Positions 32,312 to 42,064 of a stretch of 64,000 nt of DNA are shown piece by piece. The notes beneath the pieces were generated by a model. The model had not been told where the DNA came from and did no database searches. It saw only the letters and a program-made list of their open reading frames with translations. The stretch lies in contig CAMUYA010000001.1 in the NCBI GenBank assembly GCA_947164865.1, positions 1 to 64,000 of the forward strand. Direction: 5' to 3'. Position 1 is the stretch's first letter; each line of letters begins with the position of its first letter. Position numbers and translations under genes: made by a program. This DNA comes from an uncultured Lachnospiraceae bacterium (GTDB taxonomy: Bacteria; Bacillota; Clostridia; Lachnospirales; Lachnospiraceae).

Positions 32312-34102
32312 TTAATCTTCCTTCTTTTCTTCCTCAGGCATCACTATTGCGATATGAACGTCATCAAGCTGCTTCTGACTTACTGCGGAAGGAGAATCCA
32401 TCATAACATCCTGCGCATTCTTGTTCATGGGGAATGTTATAACCTCACGGATCGATTCCTCTCCTGTAAGGAGCATGATCATTCTGTCCACTCCGGGAGC
32501 AGCTCCTGCATGAGGCGGTGCTCCGTAGGTAAATGCGTTGTACATCGCGGGGAACTTTGCCTTTACCTCAGCTTCACCCAGACGTACAAGTTCAAAGGCT
32601 TTTACCATTATCTCGGGATCGTGGTTTCTTACAGCGCCGGATGCGGATTCGTATCCGTTGATGACCAGGTCATACTGGTTTGCCATTATATCAAGAGGAT
32701 CCATCTCTCCTCTTTCGGCTTTTTCCAGTGTTTCAAGCCCGCCTACAGGCATTGAGAAAGGATTGTGGCAGAATTCCAGCTCTCCCGATTCCTCACCTAT
32801 CTCGTACATGGGGAAGTCCACTATCCAGCAGAACTGATACTGCTCTTTGTCCATATGCTCGGGACAGAGTGCGCCAAGCTTTGTTCTGAGCACGCCTGCG
32901 GTCTTTAAGCTTTCCGCTTTTGCGCCTGCGGCTATTCCCACAAAGCATCCCTTTGTAAGGCCAAGCTTTGCTATCACTTCATCCTTGATGGGCTGAACAA
33001 ACTTGGAAATGCCTCCTACGATCTCACCGTTCTCATCAACTCTGAACCAGTATGTCTTTCTGGCGGTCTGTACTTCTACATCGGCAACCATCTGGTCTAT
33101 CTGCTTTCTGGTGGCATTAAAACCGGTAACAACTACTGCCTCAATATCCGCGCCCTTGAAGGGGTCAAATTCCACTCCGCCGAGAACATCGGTAACATTG
33201 GTAAGCTCAAGGTCTATTCTGAGGTCGGGCTTATCTGTTCCGTACTTTTCCATGGACTCTCTGAATGGTATTCTCCTAAAAGGAGCCGGAGTGATGCGGT
33301 CATAAATGCCGTACTTTTCGAATACAGGAACGAGCACCTTTTCCAGCACTCCGAGTACATCATCCTGAGTGGCAAAGGCCATCTCCATATCCATCTGATA
33401 GAACTCGCCAGGTGTACGGTCGCCTCTGGCATCCTCATCCCTGAAGCAGGGAGCTATCTGGAAATATCTGTCAAAGCCCGAAGTCATTAACAGCTGCTTG
33501 AACTGCTGGGGTGCCTGGGGAAGTGCATAGAACTTTCCGGGGTGTTTTCTTGCGGGCACAAGGAAGTCTCTCGCTCCCTCGGGGCTTGATGCGGTAAGTA
33601 TGGGAGTGGTGATCTCGAGGAATCCTTCATCGGTCATGGCCTTTCTGAGCTCCGCAACTACATTGCATCTTAGCACGATATTCTTCTTGACATCGGGGTT
33701 TCTGAGGTCAAGATAACGATACTTAAGCCTTGTATTCTCATCCGCTTCCTTAGATCTGTTTATCTCAAAGGGGAGCTCGGCATGTCTGCACTTTCCGAGA
33801 ACGGTTATCTTCTCGGGAACGACCTCTATGTCGCCGGTTGCGATCTTGGGGTTCTTGTTGGAGCGCTCTCTTACCGTTCCCTCCACGCATACGGTGGACT
33901 CGGTATTGAACTCGAGAAATGCATTCATCATTTCCTCTGTCTCGGGAACGATCTGCGTGGTCCCATAGAAATCCCGCAGGATCACAAAGCCGAGATTCTT
34001 GCTGACTCTTCTGATATTTTCATACCATCCGACCAATGTTACTTTCTTTCCTGCGTCCGATAATCTTAATTCGTTGCAGTTGTGGGTTCTTGACTGTGTC
34101 AT
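32312..34102 (-). CDS. aspS: Aspartate--tRNA ligase
   Basis: Class II aminoacyl-tRNA synthetase, 596 residues, bacterial type with an N-terminal OB fold (VTLVGWYENIRR), motif 2 region FRDEDARGDRTPGEFYQMDMEMAF, the GAD insertion domain (about 280-420) and motif 3 GAAPGVDRMIMLL. Its start overlaps the hisS stop by 4 bases (ATGA), as in many Firmicutes where hisS and aspS form one operon. Discriminating versus non-discriminating for tRNA-Asn cannot be read off here. Confidence 0.97.
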   Translation of the reverse strand: MTQSRTHNCNELRLSDAGKKVTLVGWYENIRRVSKNLGFVILRDFYGTTQIVPETEEMMNAFLEFNTESTVCVEGTVRERSNKNPKIATGDIEVVPEKITVLGKCRHAELPFEINRSKEADENTRLKYRYLDLRNPDVKKNIVLRCNVVAELRKAMTDEGFLEITTPILTASSPEGARDFLVPARKHPGKFYALPQAPQQFKQLLMTSGFDRYFQIAPCFRDEDARGDRTPGEFYQMDMEMAFATQDDVLGVLEKVLVPVFEKYGIYDRITPAPFRRIPFRESMEKYGTDKPDLRIDLELTNVTDVLGGVEFDPFKGADIEAVVVTGFNATRKQIDQMVADVEVQTARKTYWFRVDENGEIVGGISKFVQPIKDEVIAKLGLTKGCFVGIAAGAKAESLKTAGVLRTKLGALCPEHMDKEQYQFCWIVDFPMYEIGEESGELEFCHNPFSMPVGGLETLEKAERGEMDPLDIMANQYDLVINGYESASGAVRNHDPEIMVKAFELVRLGEAEVKAKFPAMYNAFTYGAPPHAGAAPGVDRMIMLLTGEESIREVITFPMNKNAQDVMMDSPSAVSQKQLDDVHIAIVMPEEEKKED

Positions 34103-35361
34103 TTTGAATTTGCCTCCGAAAAGAATTCTTCGAAAGAAACATATCCCTGTGCGGTAAGCTGTTCTTTCTGGAATTTTTTATTTTTATTCATGCGAACGAC
34201 AAGTACCTGCCGTCCTTCTTCTCTTTCCTTCTGTGCCTTTGCGATGATCTCGCATAGCTTATCTTTTCCGATACCCTTCTCGATAAGGTATGCTTTCTTT
34301 TCAGATTCTCCCGGGACCTTGAAGCCGCCTTCCACAAGCAGCAGTACGATCCTTTCAAATCCGATGGAGAAACCGCATGCTGGAACGTTCTGCCCCGTAA
34401 AACGGCCTACCATCTCGTCGTATCTGCCGCCGCCTCCGCAGCTTCCGCCGAATTCCGGCATCGCTATCTCAAAGATCGTTCCGGTATAATAGCTCATCCC
34501 CCTCACGAGAGTGGGGTCAAACACCATATCGAACTGTGCCTGCTTGGTGGCTTCCACGGAATCTATGATCTCTATAAGGCCTTCCTTTATTTCCGCATCC
34601 AGGAAATCTCCCAGAGTATCAGCCAGCTTTCTGATCCCTTCCGCTGTGGTATCCGGATTCTCAAAGAGCCTGAGGTATTTATCGACTGAGGCAGTCTCAA
34701 ACCCGCCGGCTATAAGCTCGTCCTTTACTCCGTAGGGCCCGATCTTATCCATCTTATCAAGAGTGATGAACACACTCTCGTACTGATCCTCGGTAAATCC
34801 GGCGTATGCAGCCATAGCCTTAAGGATCCTTCTCTCATTGATCCTTATCTGGAAGTTCTTGAAGCCAAGCTTGCCGAGTGTGGTAGTAGTTGCAAGAATG
34901 AGCTCTATCTCTGCCAGATTGGAAGACTCTCCCAGAATGTCTATATCGCACTGCATGAACTGACGGTAACGCCCTCTCTGAGGCCTGTCGGCACGCCATA
35001 CATTTCCCATCTGAAGTGCCTTAAAAGGTGAAGGCAGATTGGCTGAATTGTTGGAGTAATACCTTACAAGAGGAACCGTAAGGTCATAACGAAGTCCCCC
35101 GTCAACAACCTGCTCCTCGGTGGTGGCGTTTGCCACATCCAGTTTCTCGCCCCTCTTTAATATCTTAAAGATGAGCTTTTCGTTATCCCCGCCCTGTTTG
35201 CTTGTCAGATTCTCTATATTCTCTACGCAGGGAGTCTCGATCCTGGTGAATCCGTACCGGGAATATGTCTCGCTTATAACATTCTGGACATATTCACGGA
35301 TCCGCATCTCCTCGGGGAGAATATCCTTCATGCCCGTAACGGGCTTTTTATTTAATCCCAT
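34099..35361 (-). CDS. hisS: Histidine--tRNA ligase
   Basis: Class II synthetase of 420 residues. Visible: KPVTGMKDILPEE, motif 1 region YGFTRIETPCVE, LTVPLVRYYSNN, motif 2 WRADRPQRGRYRQFMQCDIDI, the histidine-specific LVRGMSYYTGTIFEI and motif 3 ACGFSIGFERI. The AGGAC site before ATG is acceptable. First gene of hisS-aspS-PPTase. The leader between the DHH gene and hisS is only about 107 bases and shows no T-box. Confidence 0.97.
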   Translation of the reverse strand: MGLNKKPVTGMKDILPEEMRIREYVQNVISETYSRYGFTRIETPCVENIENLTSKQGGDNEKLIFKILKRGEKLDVANATTEEQVVDGGLRYDLTVPLVRYYSNNSANLPSPFKALQMGNVWRADRPQRGRYRQFMQCDIDILGESSNLAEIELILATTTTLGKLGFKNFQIRINERRILKAMAAYAGFTEDQYESVFITLDKMDKIGPYGVKDELIAGGFETASVDKYLRLFENPDTTAEGIRKLADTLGDFLDAEIKEGLIEIIDSVEATKQAQFDMVFDPTLVRGMSYYTGTIFEIAMPEFGGSCGGGGRYDEMVGRFTGQNVPACGFSIGFERIVLLLVEGGFKVPGESEKKAYLIEKGIGKDKLCEIIAKAQKEREEGRQVLVVRMNKNKKFQKEQLTAQGYVSFEEFFSEANSK

Positions 35362-35411
35362 ATTATTGTCCTCGTATCCGGCAGTTCTTAGGCCTGCCCT
35401 GTTTACATACC

Positions 35412-35438
35412 AAAGCGGGCTCGCAGGGAGTCCGCTTT
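35412..35438 (-). other. Inverted repeat between the DHH gene and hisS
   Basis: AAAGCGG (35412-35418) pairs with CCGCTTT (35432-35438), with an inner CTC/GAG pairing. No T-run longer than three follows on the minus strand, so termination would be weak. It may be an attenuator-like or processing hairpin before hisS. Confidence 0.35.
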
Positions 35439-35468
35439 CGTTGATCCTGATTAAAATGATCGATCCTG

Positions 35469-36392
35469 TTACTTTCCGTTAGCCAGAGCGCACAGCTCGT
35501 CGAGCATCTTGGGAAGCTCTGTTCCCATATTCTCGTCCGAGAACTGGCAGGTTCCGACTTTGCGGTGTCCACCGCCGCCATACTTGAGCATAAGGCTTCC
35601 CACATTAACGTTTGAAGTCTTGTTAAGCACGCTGTATCCCACTGCGGCGCTGCATCCCTTTCCTCCCTTTCCGCTTACGATCCATGCGGAAATATTCTGA
35701 TCGGGATACATGGAGTAGATCATGAAACGGTTACCTGTATATATCGGATCAACATCACGCAGATCCGTGATAATGACATTTCCTTCGGTATGGGTATGAG
35801 CCTTGACCATCTCCTTGAATTTGATGGTCTGCTCATTATAGACCTCTATACGCTCCTTAACATCGGGCATATTGAGGATCTCTTCGGTAGTATTCTTGCT
35901 GCATGCAACAAGAAGCTTTTCCATGAGCTGATAGTTTGAAACAGTAAACTGTCTCCAGCGTCCGAGGCCTGTCCTGGGGTCCATAAGGAATCCTATAAGG
36001 ATCCATCCGGTAGGATTCATAACCTCATCTATGGTGAGATTTCCGGAGTCCACCTTATCAACAGCCTCCATGATGTCATCATACTGAGGGAAACGCTCTT
36101 TTCCACCGTAATACTCGTAAATGATCCTTGCGCATGAAGGTGTCACACGGCTCTCACCCTTGTACTTGCCTTCAAGCTGCTGACGTTCAAACTCGCTTGA
36201 ATGGTGATCGAACCACAGTCCGCATCCCTCAACGTAAGGAACGTTGGCAAGGCAGTCATCCTCGGTGATCTCCACAAGACCATCCTGAAGGTCCTTGGGA
36301 TGCGCAAATTTCCAATTGTCGATAATGCCTGCTTCAAGAAGCAGTGCGCCGCATACAAGCCCGTCAAAATCTGAACGTGTTACAAGTCTCAC
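35469..36392 (-). CDS. DHH-family phosphoesterase
   Basis: Manganese-dependent phosphoesterase of 307 residues. The N-terminal DHH domain shows RSDFDGLVCG (Asp8, Asp10) and LWFDHHSSE (Asp-His-His at about 62-64); the C-terminal DHHA1 domain ends with GGGGHRKVGTCQF. Relatives include pApA/nanoRNase and exopolyphosphatase proteins; the single-substrate role cannot be assigned. The GTG at 36392 is chosen as start because AAAGGAG lies 8 bases upstream; the longer frame from GTG at 36410 would include that site in its codons. It stands alone upstream of hisS. Confidence 0.88.
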   Translation of the reverse strand: MRLVTRSDFDGLVCGALLLEAGIIDNWKFAHPKDLQDGLVEITEDDCLANVPYVEGCGLWFDHHSSEFERQQLEGKYKGESRVTPSCARIIYEYYGGKERFPQYDDIMEAVDKVDSGNLTIDEVMNPTGWILIGFLMDPRTGLGRWRQFTVSNYQLMEKLLVACSKNTTEEILNMPDVKERIEVYNEQTIKFKEMVKAHTHTEGNVIITDLRDVDPIYTGNRFMIYSMYPDQNISAWIVSGKGGKGCSAAVGYSVLNKTSNVNVGSLMLKYGGGGHRKVGTCQFSDENMGTELPKMLDELCALANGK

Positions 36393-36543
36393 TTTTATAT
36401 CTCCTTTCACATATGCCGTTTACACGACATACCGCTCTGACTTAGAGATCCCAAAATGGTCTCAACTTTAGATATTTTAACACATTTTACCGTAATATAC
36501 CATCATTTATTAAAGGATAACCCGAGTTATTTTATCAAGTATT

Positions 36544-38199
36544 TCATTCAAACCTGAAATAGTCAAAGCATCCGTATCCGCCTTCGTTTCCGAGCACATT
36601 CCGCACGTATATACCGCATTTTGCTCCGACCCATCTTCCGGGTCTTGACTCGAAGCTCAAAACTTCCTCGTAAGAGTCCCCGTCAAGACTGTAAGAAAAC
36701 GTCACATTCTCTCTCGGGATCGGAAAAGAATAATCCCCGTCATTATTGTATTCAATAGAAATAGCGCGCGTCACGTTTATCGAAAGCAGGATTTTCTCAG
36801 GTTTTTCGGAATCAGTTGCAAAGGAGCGGATCTCTTTTGTCACATCCTTTGCTATAGCTTTTTCTTTTTCGAAAATCTGCTCCCCGGATACAGCCCTTAG
36901 CATAAATCCGTTTTCGGTCTTGAGTATTCCGAGTGCTCCGTATCTCTCAGCCATGTTGATGATACCTGCCTCATCTCCCGTCTTCATTTCTTCGAGGGAA
37001 ATACAGGTAAAGACGGTAAACTCAGGAAGAGGCCATTTTTGCAAAAGCAGATTGGGCTGATCGGATATCGAATCCTCCGCAGGAACCGATCTTAGCTTAA
37101 TGACGGACCTCTCCGGCAGGCACTCTGTCCATTCTCTCCTGTGATTGGCATTCCACTGCCACTGCAGGCTAAGCCAGGGTGAATCAAATTCATCGGATGA
37201 ACCCGGGCAAGAAAGAGCCTTCGTCTCATCCGATCCGCTTATACCTGACGGTTCAGGACTCCCTGCCGCCACAGCATGGCTTACCGCAGGCTTTGCATGC
37301 CTGCTTACCGGCTTTCCGCAGGTCTCACCGGGCTGTGCCTGCCCTATTATGGGCCAGTCATCCTCCCAACGCATTGGCTGTAAGTGTACTATCCTCCCGG
37401 CAGCATATATATCCTGAAAGTGAATAAACCAGTCTTTCCCTTCACCGGTGCGGATCCACGCTCCCTGATGGGGACCGTTCACATCCGTATCCTTCTGCTC
37501 CATCACCCTTCGATACTCATAGGGGCCGTAAATATTTCTCGATCGCAGCACTGTCTGCCAGCCCTGTTTTACTCCTCCGGCAGGGGCGAATATATAATAC
37601 CAGCCGTTATTTTTATAAAGCTTCGGTCCTTCGATAGTGTGATTATTATTGGCTTCCCCGTCAAATACCATTACGGGATCGCCCGTTATTTTATTAAAAT
37701 CTTCACTCATGGGAACTATCTGTAGTCTGCTCTTAAATCCGATCCTGCTCTTTGCAAAAGCGTTGACCATATAGCACTTTCCGTCATCATCTATAAACGG
37801 ACAGGGATCGATCCATCCGGCTCCTTCGTATACGCAGACCGGATCCGACCACTTTCCGGCGGGATCCTTTGCTTTGACGTAAAATATACCTTCATCCGGC
37901 ATCGGGTAGAATATATAGAACTCATCATGATAGTACCTTATCGCCGGAGCCCATACTCCGCATCCATGCCTTGGCCTGTTATAGCCATCACATGGTATGT
38001 TCTCGAGCGCATAGCCTATGAGCTCCCAGTTGACCAGATCCCTTGAATGCAGAACAGGCAGCCCCGGCGTGTTGCAGAAGCTGCTTGCTGTCATATAAAA
38101 ATCATTTCCGACCCTGACAGCGTCAGGATCGGAATAATCTAAATACAGTATAGGATTTGTGTATGTACCGTCTCCGTTATCGGAAATCCATTTTTCCAT
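36544..38199 (-). CDS. Glycoside hydrolase family 43 (arabinofuranosidase/xylosidase type), intracellular
   Basis: A 551-residue enzyme without a signal peptide, so it works on imported oligosaccharides. The five-bladed propeller carries the catalytic set: Asp in YSDPDAVRVG (about 22), Asp in GWIDPCPFID (pKa modulator) and Glu in HTIEGPKLYK (general acid, about 190). HQGAWIRTGEG and IVHLQPMRWEDDWP fit the GH43_12-like subgroup. The C-terminal 170 residues look like the DUF1349/concanavalin-type sandwich of these enzymes. Residues about 300-335 form a low-complexity Ser/Pro/Ala insertion. It acts downstream of the secreted galactanase-type enzymes of this cell. Confidence 0.9.
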   Translation of the reverse strand: MEKWISDNGDGTYTNPILYLDYSDPDAVRVGNDFYMTASSFCNTPGLPVLHSRDLVNWELIGYALENIPCDGYNRPRHGCGVWAPAIRYYHDEFYIFYPMPDEGIFYVKAKDPAGKWSDPVCVYEGAGWIDPCPFIDDDGKCYMVNAFAKSRIGFKSRLQIVPMSEDFNKITGDPVMVFDGEANNNHTIEGPKLYKNNGWYYIFAPAGGVKQGWQTVLRSRNIYGPYEYRRVMEQKDTDVNGPHQGAWIRTGEGKDWFIHFQDIYAAGRIVHLQPMRWEDDWPIIGQAQPGETCGKPVSRHAKPAVSHAVAAGSPEPSGISGSDETKALSCPGSSDEFDSPWLSLQWQWNANHRREWTECLPERSVIKLRSVPAEDSISDQPNLLLQKWPLPEFTVFTCISLEEMKTGDEAGIINMAERYGALGILKTENGFMLRAVSGEQIFEKEKAIAKDVTKEIRSFATDSEKPEKILLSINVTRAISIEYNNDGDYSFPIPRENVTFSYSLDGDSYEEVLSFESRPGRWVGAKCGIYVRNVLGNEGGYGCFDYFRFE

Positions 38200-38267
38200 A
38201 ATATTCCTTTTGATTACAATCGTTATTTATTGGCAATACGGCAAAATACCGACGATAACAACAGCCC

Positions 38268-39452
38268 TTACAGTGTTGCATGAGCAGCGATCTTAAGTAT
38301 CGCCTTCACATCTTCGGAGGAGAGCTGTACGAATCCGCCTGTGCGCCCGTTCTCACCCAGCCCGAATTTCTCAACGAGCACGGGGATATCTTCCTCTTTT
38401 GCACCGATCTCGCTGAAGTTGATGGGCATTCCGATATCGTGCAGGAATCTTCTGAAGGCTTTTATTCCCTCAAGTGCTGTATTTTCGGGATTATTTTCAT
38501 CCATCGCTACCCCGAACACTCTCACAGCCATATTTGCGAATCTCTTCACATCATGCTTCATGACATATTCCATCCACGAAGGCATTACCACCGCAAGTCC
38601 TGCACCATGTGCGCAGTCATAAAGCCCCGAGAGCTCATGCTCTATACCGTGGCTGTTCCAGTCCTGCTCACGGCCCACACCGCAGATATTGGTGTGAGCA
38701 ACTGTTCCTGCCCACATGATATTTGCTCTTGCGTCGTAATTGTCAGGGTCTTTTATAACGCGGGGAGTCTCATTGACCATAGTAAGGAGCACCGCCTCGC
38801 AGAGCCTGTCGGTGATCTCAACCTCCGGTGTGTTGGTAAAATATCTCTCAAATACGTGAGCCATTATATCCGTAGCACCGCATGCAGTCTGATACGCCGG
38901 GAGCGTACAGGTAAGCTCGGGATTCATTATCGAAAACTTGGGGCGAAGAAGAGTGCTTCCGGTACCTCTCTTCCACATTCCGTCCTCTTTGGTGATGACA
39001 GAATCGCCGGAGCCTTCGCTTCCTGCGGCTGCTATCGTAAGAACGGTTCCCACCGGAAGTGCTGCCTCGGGTACTGCCTTCCCCGAATAGAAATCCCAGA
39101 AATCCCCTTTATACGGCACACCGATGGCGATCGCCTTGGCACTGTCTATTACGGATCCGCCGCCCACTGCAAGTATAAGGTCAATTCCCTCCCTCCTGCA
39201 GAGCTCTATTCCCTCATAAACCTTGGTGTCTCTGGGATTGGGGTGTACGCCGCCGAGAAGCACATAGGGAACGCCTTCCTTTTCAAGGGAAGCCTTGATC
39301 CTGTCAAGCAATCCGCTTCTTACCACCGAGCCGGATCCGAAATGAACGAGGACTTTATGTCCGCCGTATTTCCTGACATATATCCCGCATCCGTTCTCTC
39401 TGCCTCTTCCGAATACAAACTCTGTAGGACTGTGAAAATTAAAATTCTCCAT
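38268..39452 (-). CDS. Iron-containing alcohol dehydrogenase (butanol-dehydrogenase-like)
   Basis: Group III alcohol dehydrogenase, 394 residues, NAD(P)H-dependent reduction of aldehydes in fermentation. Motifs: NADP-binding GGGSVIDSAKAIA (about 98-110), the metal ligands in ATDIMAHVFERYF and GIEHELSGLYDCAHGAGLAVVMPSWM. The overall pattern (NFHSPTEFVFGRG start) fits the BdhA/YqhD-like subgroup. Preceded by AAAGGG ribosome binding site. It lies between GH43 and the EAL gene, with short gaps and no clear terminators. Confidence 0.92.
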   Translation of the reverse strand: MENFNFHSPTEFVFGRGRENGCGIYVRKYGGHKVLVHFGSGSVVRSGLLDRIKASLEKEGVPYVLLGGVHPNPRDTKVYEGIELCRREGIDLILAVGGGSVIDSAKAIAIGVPYKGDFWDFYSGKAVPEAALPVGTVLTIAAAGSEGSGDSVITKEDGMWKRGTGSTLLRPKFSIMNPELTCTLPAYQTACGATDIMAHVFERYFTNTPEVEITDRLCEAVLLTMVNETPRVIKDPDNYDARANIMWAGTVAHTNICGVGREQDWNSHGIEHELSGLYDCAHGAGLAVVMPSWMEYVMKHDVKRFANMAVRVFGVAMDENNPENTALEGIKAFRRFLHDIGMPINFSEIGAKEEDIPVLVEKFGLGENGRTGGFVQLSSEDVKAILKIAAHATL

Positions 39453-39519
39453 GCTGTACCCTTTCTTAATGCTATACTCTTTGCTGCCTGTTTTTATAGG
39501 ATCCTGCTTTCACGTATTA

Positions 39520-41442
39520 TTAATTTTTTTCGGCCTTTTCAAAGAATTCCGTCAGCTTTTCCGCCGGGATCGGCTTTGAGTATTTATACCCCTGCAGATA
39601 CTTGGCGCTCATTTCGATACAGCGCATCTCATCACTGTCATCCTCTATTCCTTCATAAAGGACCGCATATTGCACCTCATTAAACATCTTTGCAAGATTG
39701 GTGACTATCGATCGGAATTTCTCATTATTTCCGGAAGCGATAACAAGCGATCTGTCAAACTTTACTATATCGAAGGGTAGCTCCATGATCCTCTCAAAAT
39801 TGGAATACCCCGTTCCGAAATCATCAAGATAGAATTTGATGCCGCTGTCCTTAAGCTCAAGCACTTTCTCTTTCATGAGCTCGAAATCACTCTCATTCTG
39901 CGATTCCGTAAGCTCGATGGCTATCTTTCCGTAATCTATCCCGGAATCACCTATTATCTTCTGCACCATTTCGGTGAAGGATTCCTCCCTCAGGTCATAA
40001 ACCGAGAAATTCACTGATATTCTCTTAAAGTCATACCCGTTTTCTGTAAGCTCTTTAACCTTGTCGCAGGTCTTGGCCAGGATTATCTTTGTAAGGGGAT
40101 ATATATATCCGTTTTTCTCAGCTATGGGAATAAAGACATCCGGAAATATTATTCCGATATAGGGAAGCTCTATTCTCATAAGCGCTTCGGCCGTATCGAA
40201 TCTTCCCGATTTTATATTATAAACCGGCTGGCAATACAGCTTGACTCTCGGGTCCCGGAGGTCTTCCTTTTCGGCGATATCGGAAAGCTCATTGACTATA
40301 TATTTATAATTCATATAGTCGTCCACTTCGCGGCTTGTCACCTTTACAAAGGAATTCTCCTCTATACGGCTGTGCATAAAGCGGACAAAGCCTACATAAT
40401 CGTTCTCTTCGCTTAGCTTTTCATAGGAATCGAAAAAGACGATCTTATAATCCACCTTGAGTATCGGATACACTTTATTGAACTCATCAAGCATTCTGCG
40501 GCCGCTTTCCTCGTAATCCGGGTCCTTTGCCTTGTCCACCACAAGTATCATGTGGCCGCCGGAAATTTGGAAAAGCATGGGTGATCTGAAGAATTTGACC
40601 ATGAACCTTCTGACCTGATTCTGGATTTCTTTGGGATACTTGCGCCCTTTCCCTTCGAAATCATGCATATACAGGCTCATAAAGTACAGATCCCTTTTCC
40701 TGGCGCTGCTTATGTACACCAGGTCTTCAAAAGCACTTTCGCTGACAGATCCGGTCTCTATGTCATAGGGGTTGGAGTGGATCAGATATAAGAGCGCATA
40801 TATAGGAAACATGAATGTTGCAACAGTAAATGAAGACTGTCCGTGAATCTGCTGGACTATGATTATAAGCACAGAGACTCCTATTGTCTCGATAACGCCT
40901 CTGAGCACCTGCTTGTACACCCTGTTCCTGTACTTGAAGATCATTACGATCAAAAGGCTCAAAAAGTGTACATACCCAATAAGGAATACCGGAAATCCGG
41001 TATGGACGGAGTTATCCTCCCTAATATAGAACCCGGTACGGGTAATTAACGTGAATATCTCCAGGAAAAGAATGACAAAATAGCCTATAACTCCGGCTCT
41101 GATAAACCGCCTGTCGCTTTTCCTTTCCACATGTACCGATGCCCTCAGATAGAGTACATAAAGCCACAGATTGGTAAACAGGCACATATGATAGATGAAC
41201 CTGAAAATATAGATTATGATGTTAGGGATCTCACCGATCCGGTTCATGGAAACGTGATACAGAATATCTGAAGCTGCGGCAGCAAACAGAAGATAGATCA
41301 TTGCACGCAGAAAAAAGAAGCTCTTCGTCCGGTTGATATATGCTCTCCAGATCAGAATGAGGAAGACAAAGCACATACCCATGACGAGAACGTCAGCTGC
41401 AGGTGTGTAATTCTCATAATACGAAACAACCCGTGTAGCCAT
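39520..41442 (-). CDS. Membrane EAL-domain protein (putative c-di-GMP phosphodiesterase)
   Basis: About six membrane segments in the first 220 residues, a degenerate GGDEF-like middle part lacking the signature loop, and a C-terminal EAL domain. Catalytic residues are mostly conserved: AEALMRIE, VNFSVYDL, IELTESQNE, YLDDFGTGYSNF, IVKFDRS and QGYKYSKPI. One site departs from consensus, with YEGIED for the common AEGVET, although its Glu is kept. So it probably hydrolyses c-di-GMP. I start at ATG 41442 (GGGG about 10 bases upstream and an AT-rich box before it); ATG at 41544 would add 34 residues without a ribosome binding site. Confidence 0.85.
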   Translation of the reverse strand: MATRVVSYYENYTPAADVLVMGMCFVFLILIWRAYINRTKSFFFLRAMIYLLFAAAASDILYHVSMNRIGEIPNIIIYIFRFIYHMCLFTNLWLYVLYLRASVHVERKSDRRFIRAGVIGYFVILFLEIFTLITRTGFYIREDNSVHTGFPVFLIGYVHFLSLLIVMIFKYRNRVYKQVLRGVIETIGVSVLIIIVQQIHGQSSFTVATFMFPIYALLYLIHSNPYDIETGSVSESAFEDLVYISSARKRDLYFMSLYMHDFEGKGRKYPKEIQNQVRRFMVKFFRSPMLFQISGGHMILVVDKAKDPDYEESGRRMLDEFNKVYPILKVDYKIVFFDSYEKLSEENDYVGFVRFMHSRIEENSFVKVTSREVDDYMNYKYIVNELSDIAEKEDLRDPRVKLYCQPVYNIKSGRFDTAEALMRIELPYIGIIFPDVFIPIAEKNGYIYPLTKIILAKTCDKVKELTENGYDFKRISVNFSVYDLREESFTEMVQKIIGDSGIDYGKIAIELTESQNESDFELMKEKVLELKDSGIKFYLDDFGTGYSNFERIMELPFDIVKFDRSLVIASGNNEKFRSIVTNLAKMFNEVQYAVLYEGIEDDSDEMRCIEMSAKYLQGYKYSKPIPAEKLTEFFEKAEKN

Positions 41443-41556
41443 ATCCCTATACCCCAAATACCTGCAAATCCCCCCGATATATAATAATACAATACCACAA
41501 AAAGAGGTTCCGGGGCAATAGAAACCAAAAGACGGATGATACATTAAAACGACCGA

Positions 41557-42063
41557 TCAGTCATCCGTAAGCTTCGAATCCTCCTCCTGAACCGCAAGCA
41601 CGATATCTTCAAACGATATCGGAGTATAGTCTATCCTCTCTACACATACGCAGTAGCTCCTGGCGCTCACCGTCCTTATCTGTGGATTGTTGTGAGTATG
41701 TCCGAATATATTGGCATAAGGAGTATTTATGCTCACATACATGGGCTCATGTGAGATTATCCAGAAGTCCTCGTATATGATGGGTTTGTCGAAGCATTCT
41801 TCAAAGCCTGCCCTGCGGTATTCCTCGTTTGACAGTTTATCGTGGTTTCCCTTTATCAGATACTTCTTTCCCTTAAGCCGGCTGATGTATTCCACATTTC
41901 CGATATCTCCGGCCACATACACCTCATCATCCTCTTCCACTGTGCTGTTCCAGTTTGCGACTATCGCCTCATTCATTTCCTGAACGGTATCAAAAGATCT
42001 GTTTTCATAACGCCTGATATTATCGTCATCAAAGTGCATATCCGCTATAAAATAAACCGCCAT
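41557..42063 (-). CDS. Calcineurin-like metallophosphoesterase
   Basis: A small 168-residue phosphoesterase with ADMHFDDDNI (metal ligands Asp-x-His), GDIGN, IKGNHDKL, ISHEPMYV and FGHTHNNP, the full YfcE-like two-metal set. Cytoplasmic. It follows hemZ by a single base, so it is co-transcribed with hemZ and the MBL hydrolase. Its substrate is unknown; relatives act on phosphodiesters. Confidence 0.9.
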   Translation of the reverse strand: MAVYFIADMHFDDDNIRRYENRSFDTVQEMNEAIVANWNSTVEEDDEVYVAGDIGNVEYISRLKGKKYLIKGNHDKLSNEEYRRAGFEECFDKPIIYEDFWIISHEPMYVSINTPYANIFGHTHNNPQIRTVSARSYCVCVERIDYTPISFEDIVLAVQEEDSKLTDD

Positions 42064-42064
42064 A

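Noticed and set aside
35362..35468. A T-box leader before hisS-aspS
   Set aside because: The gap is only about 107 bases and has no T-box consensus (no AGGGTGG-like segment) or antiterminator; only a weak inverted repeat.
38280..39683. A 467-residue plus-strand frame
   Set aside because: It runs antisense through the iron alcohol dehydrogenase gene and into the EAL gene. No recognised domain; high Cys/His/Ser is typical of a shadow frame.
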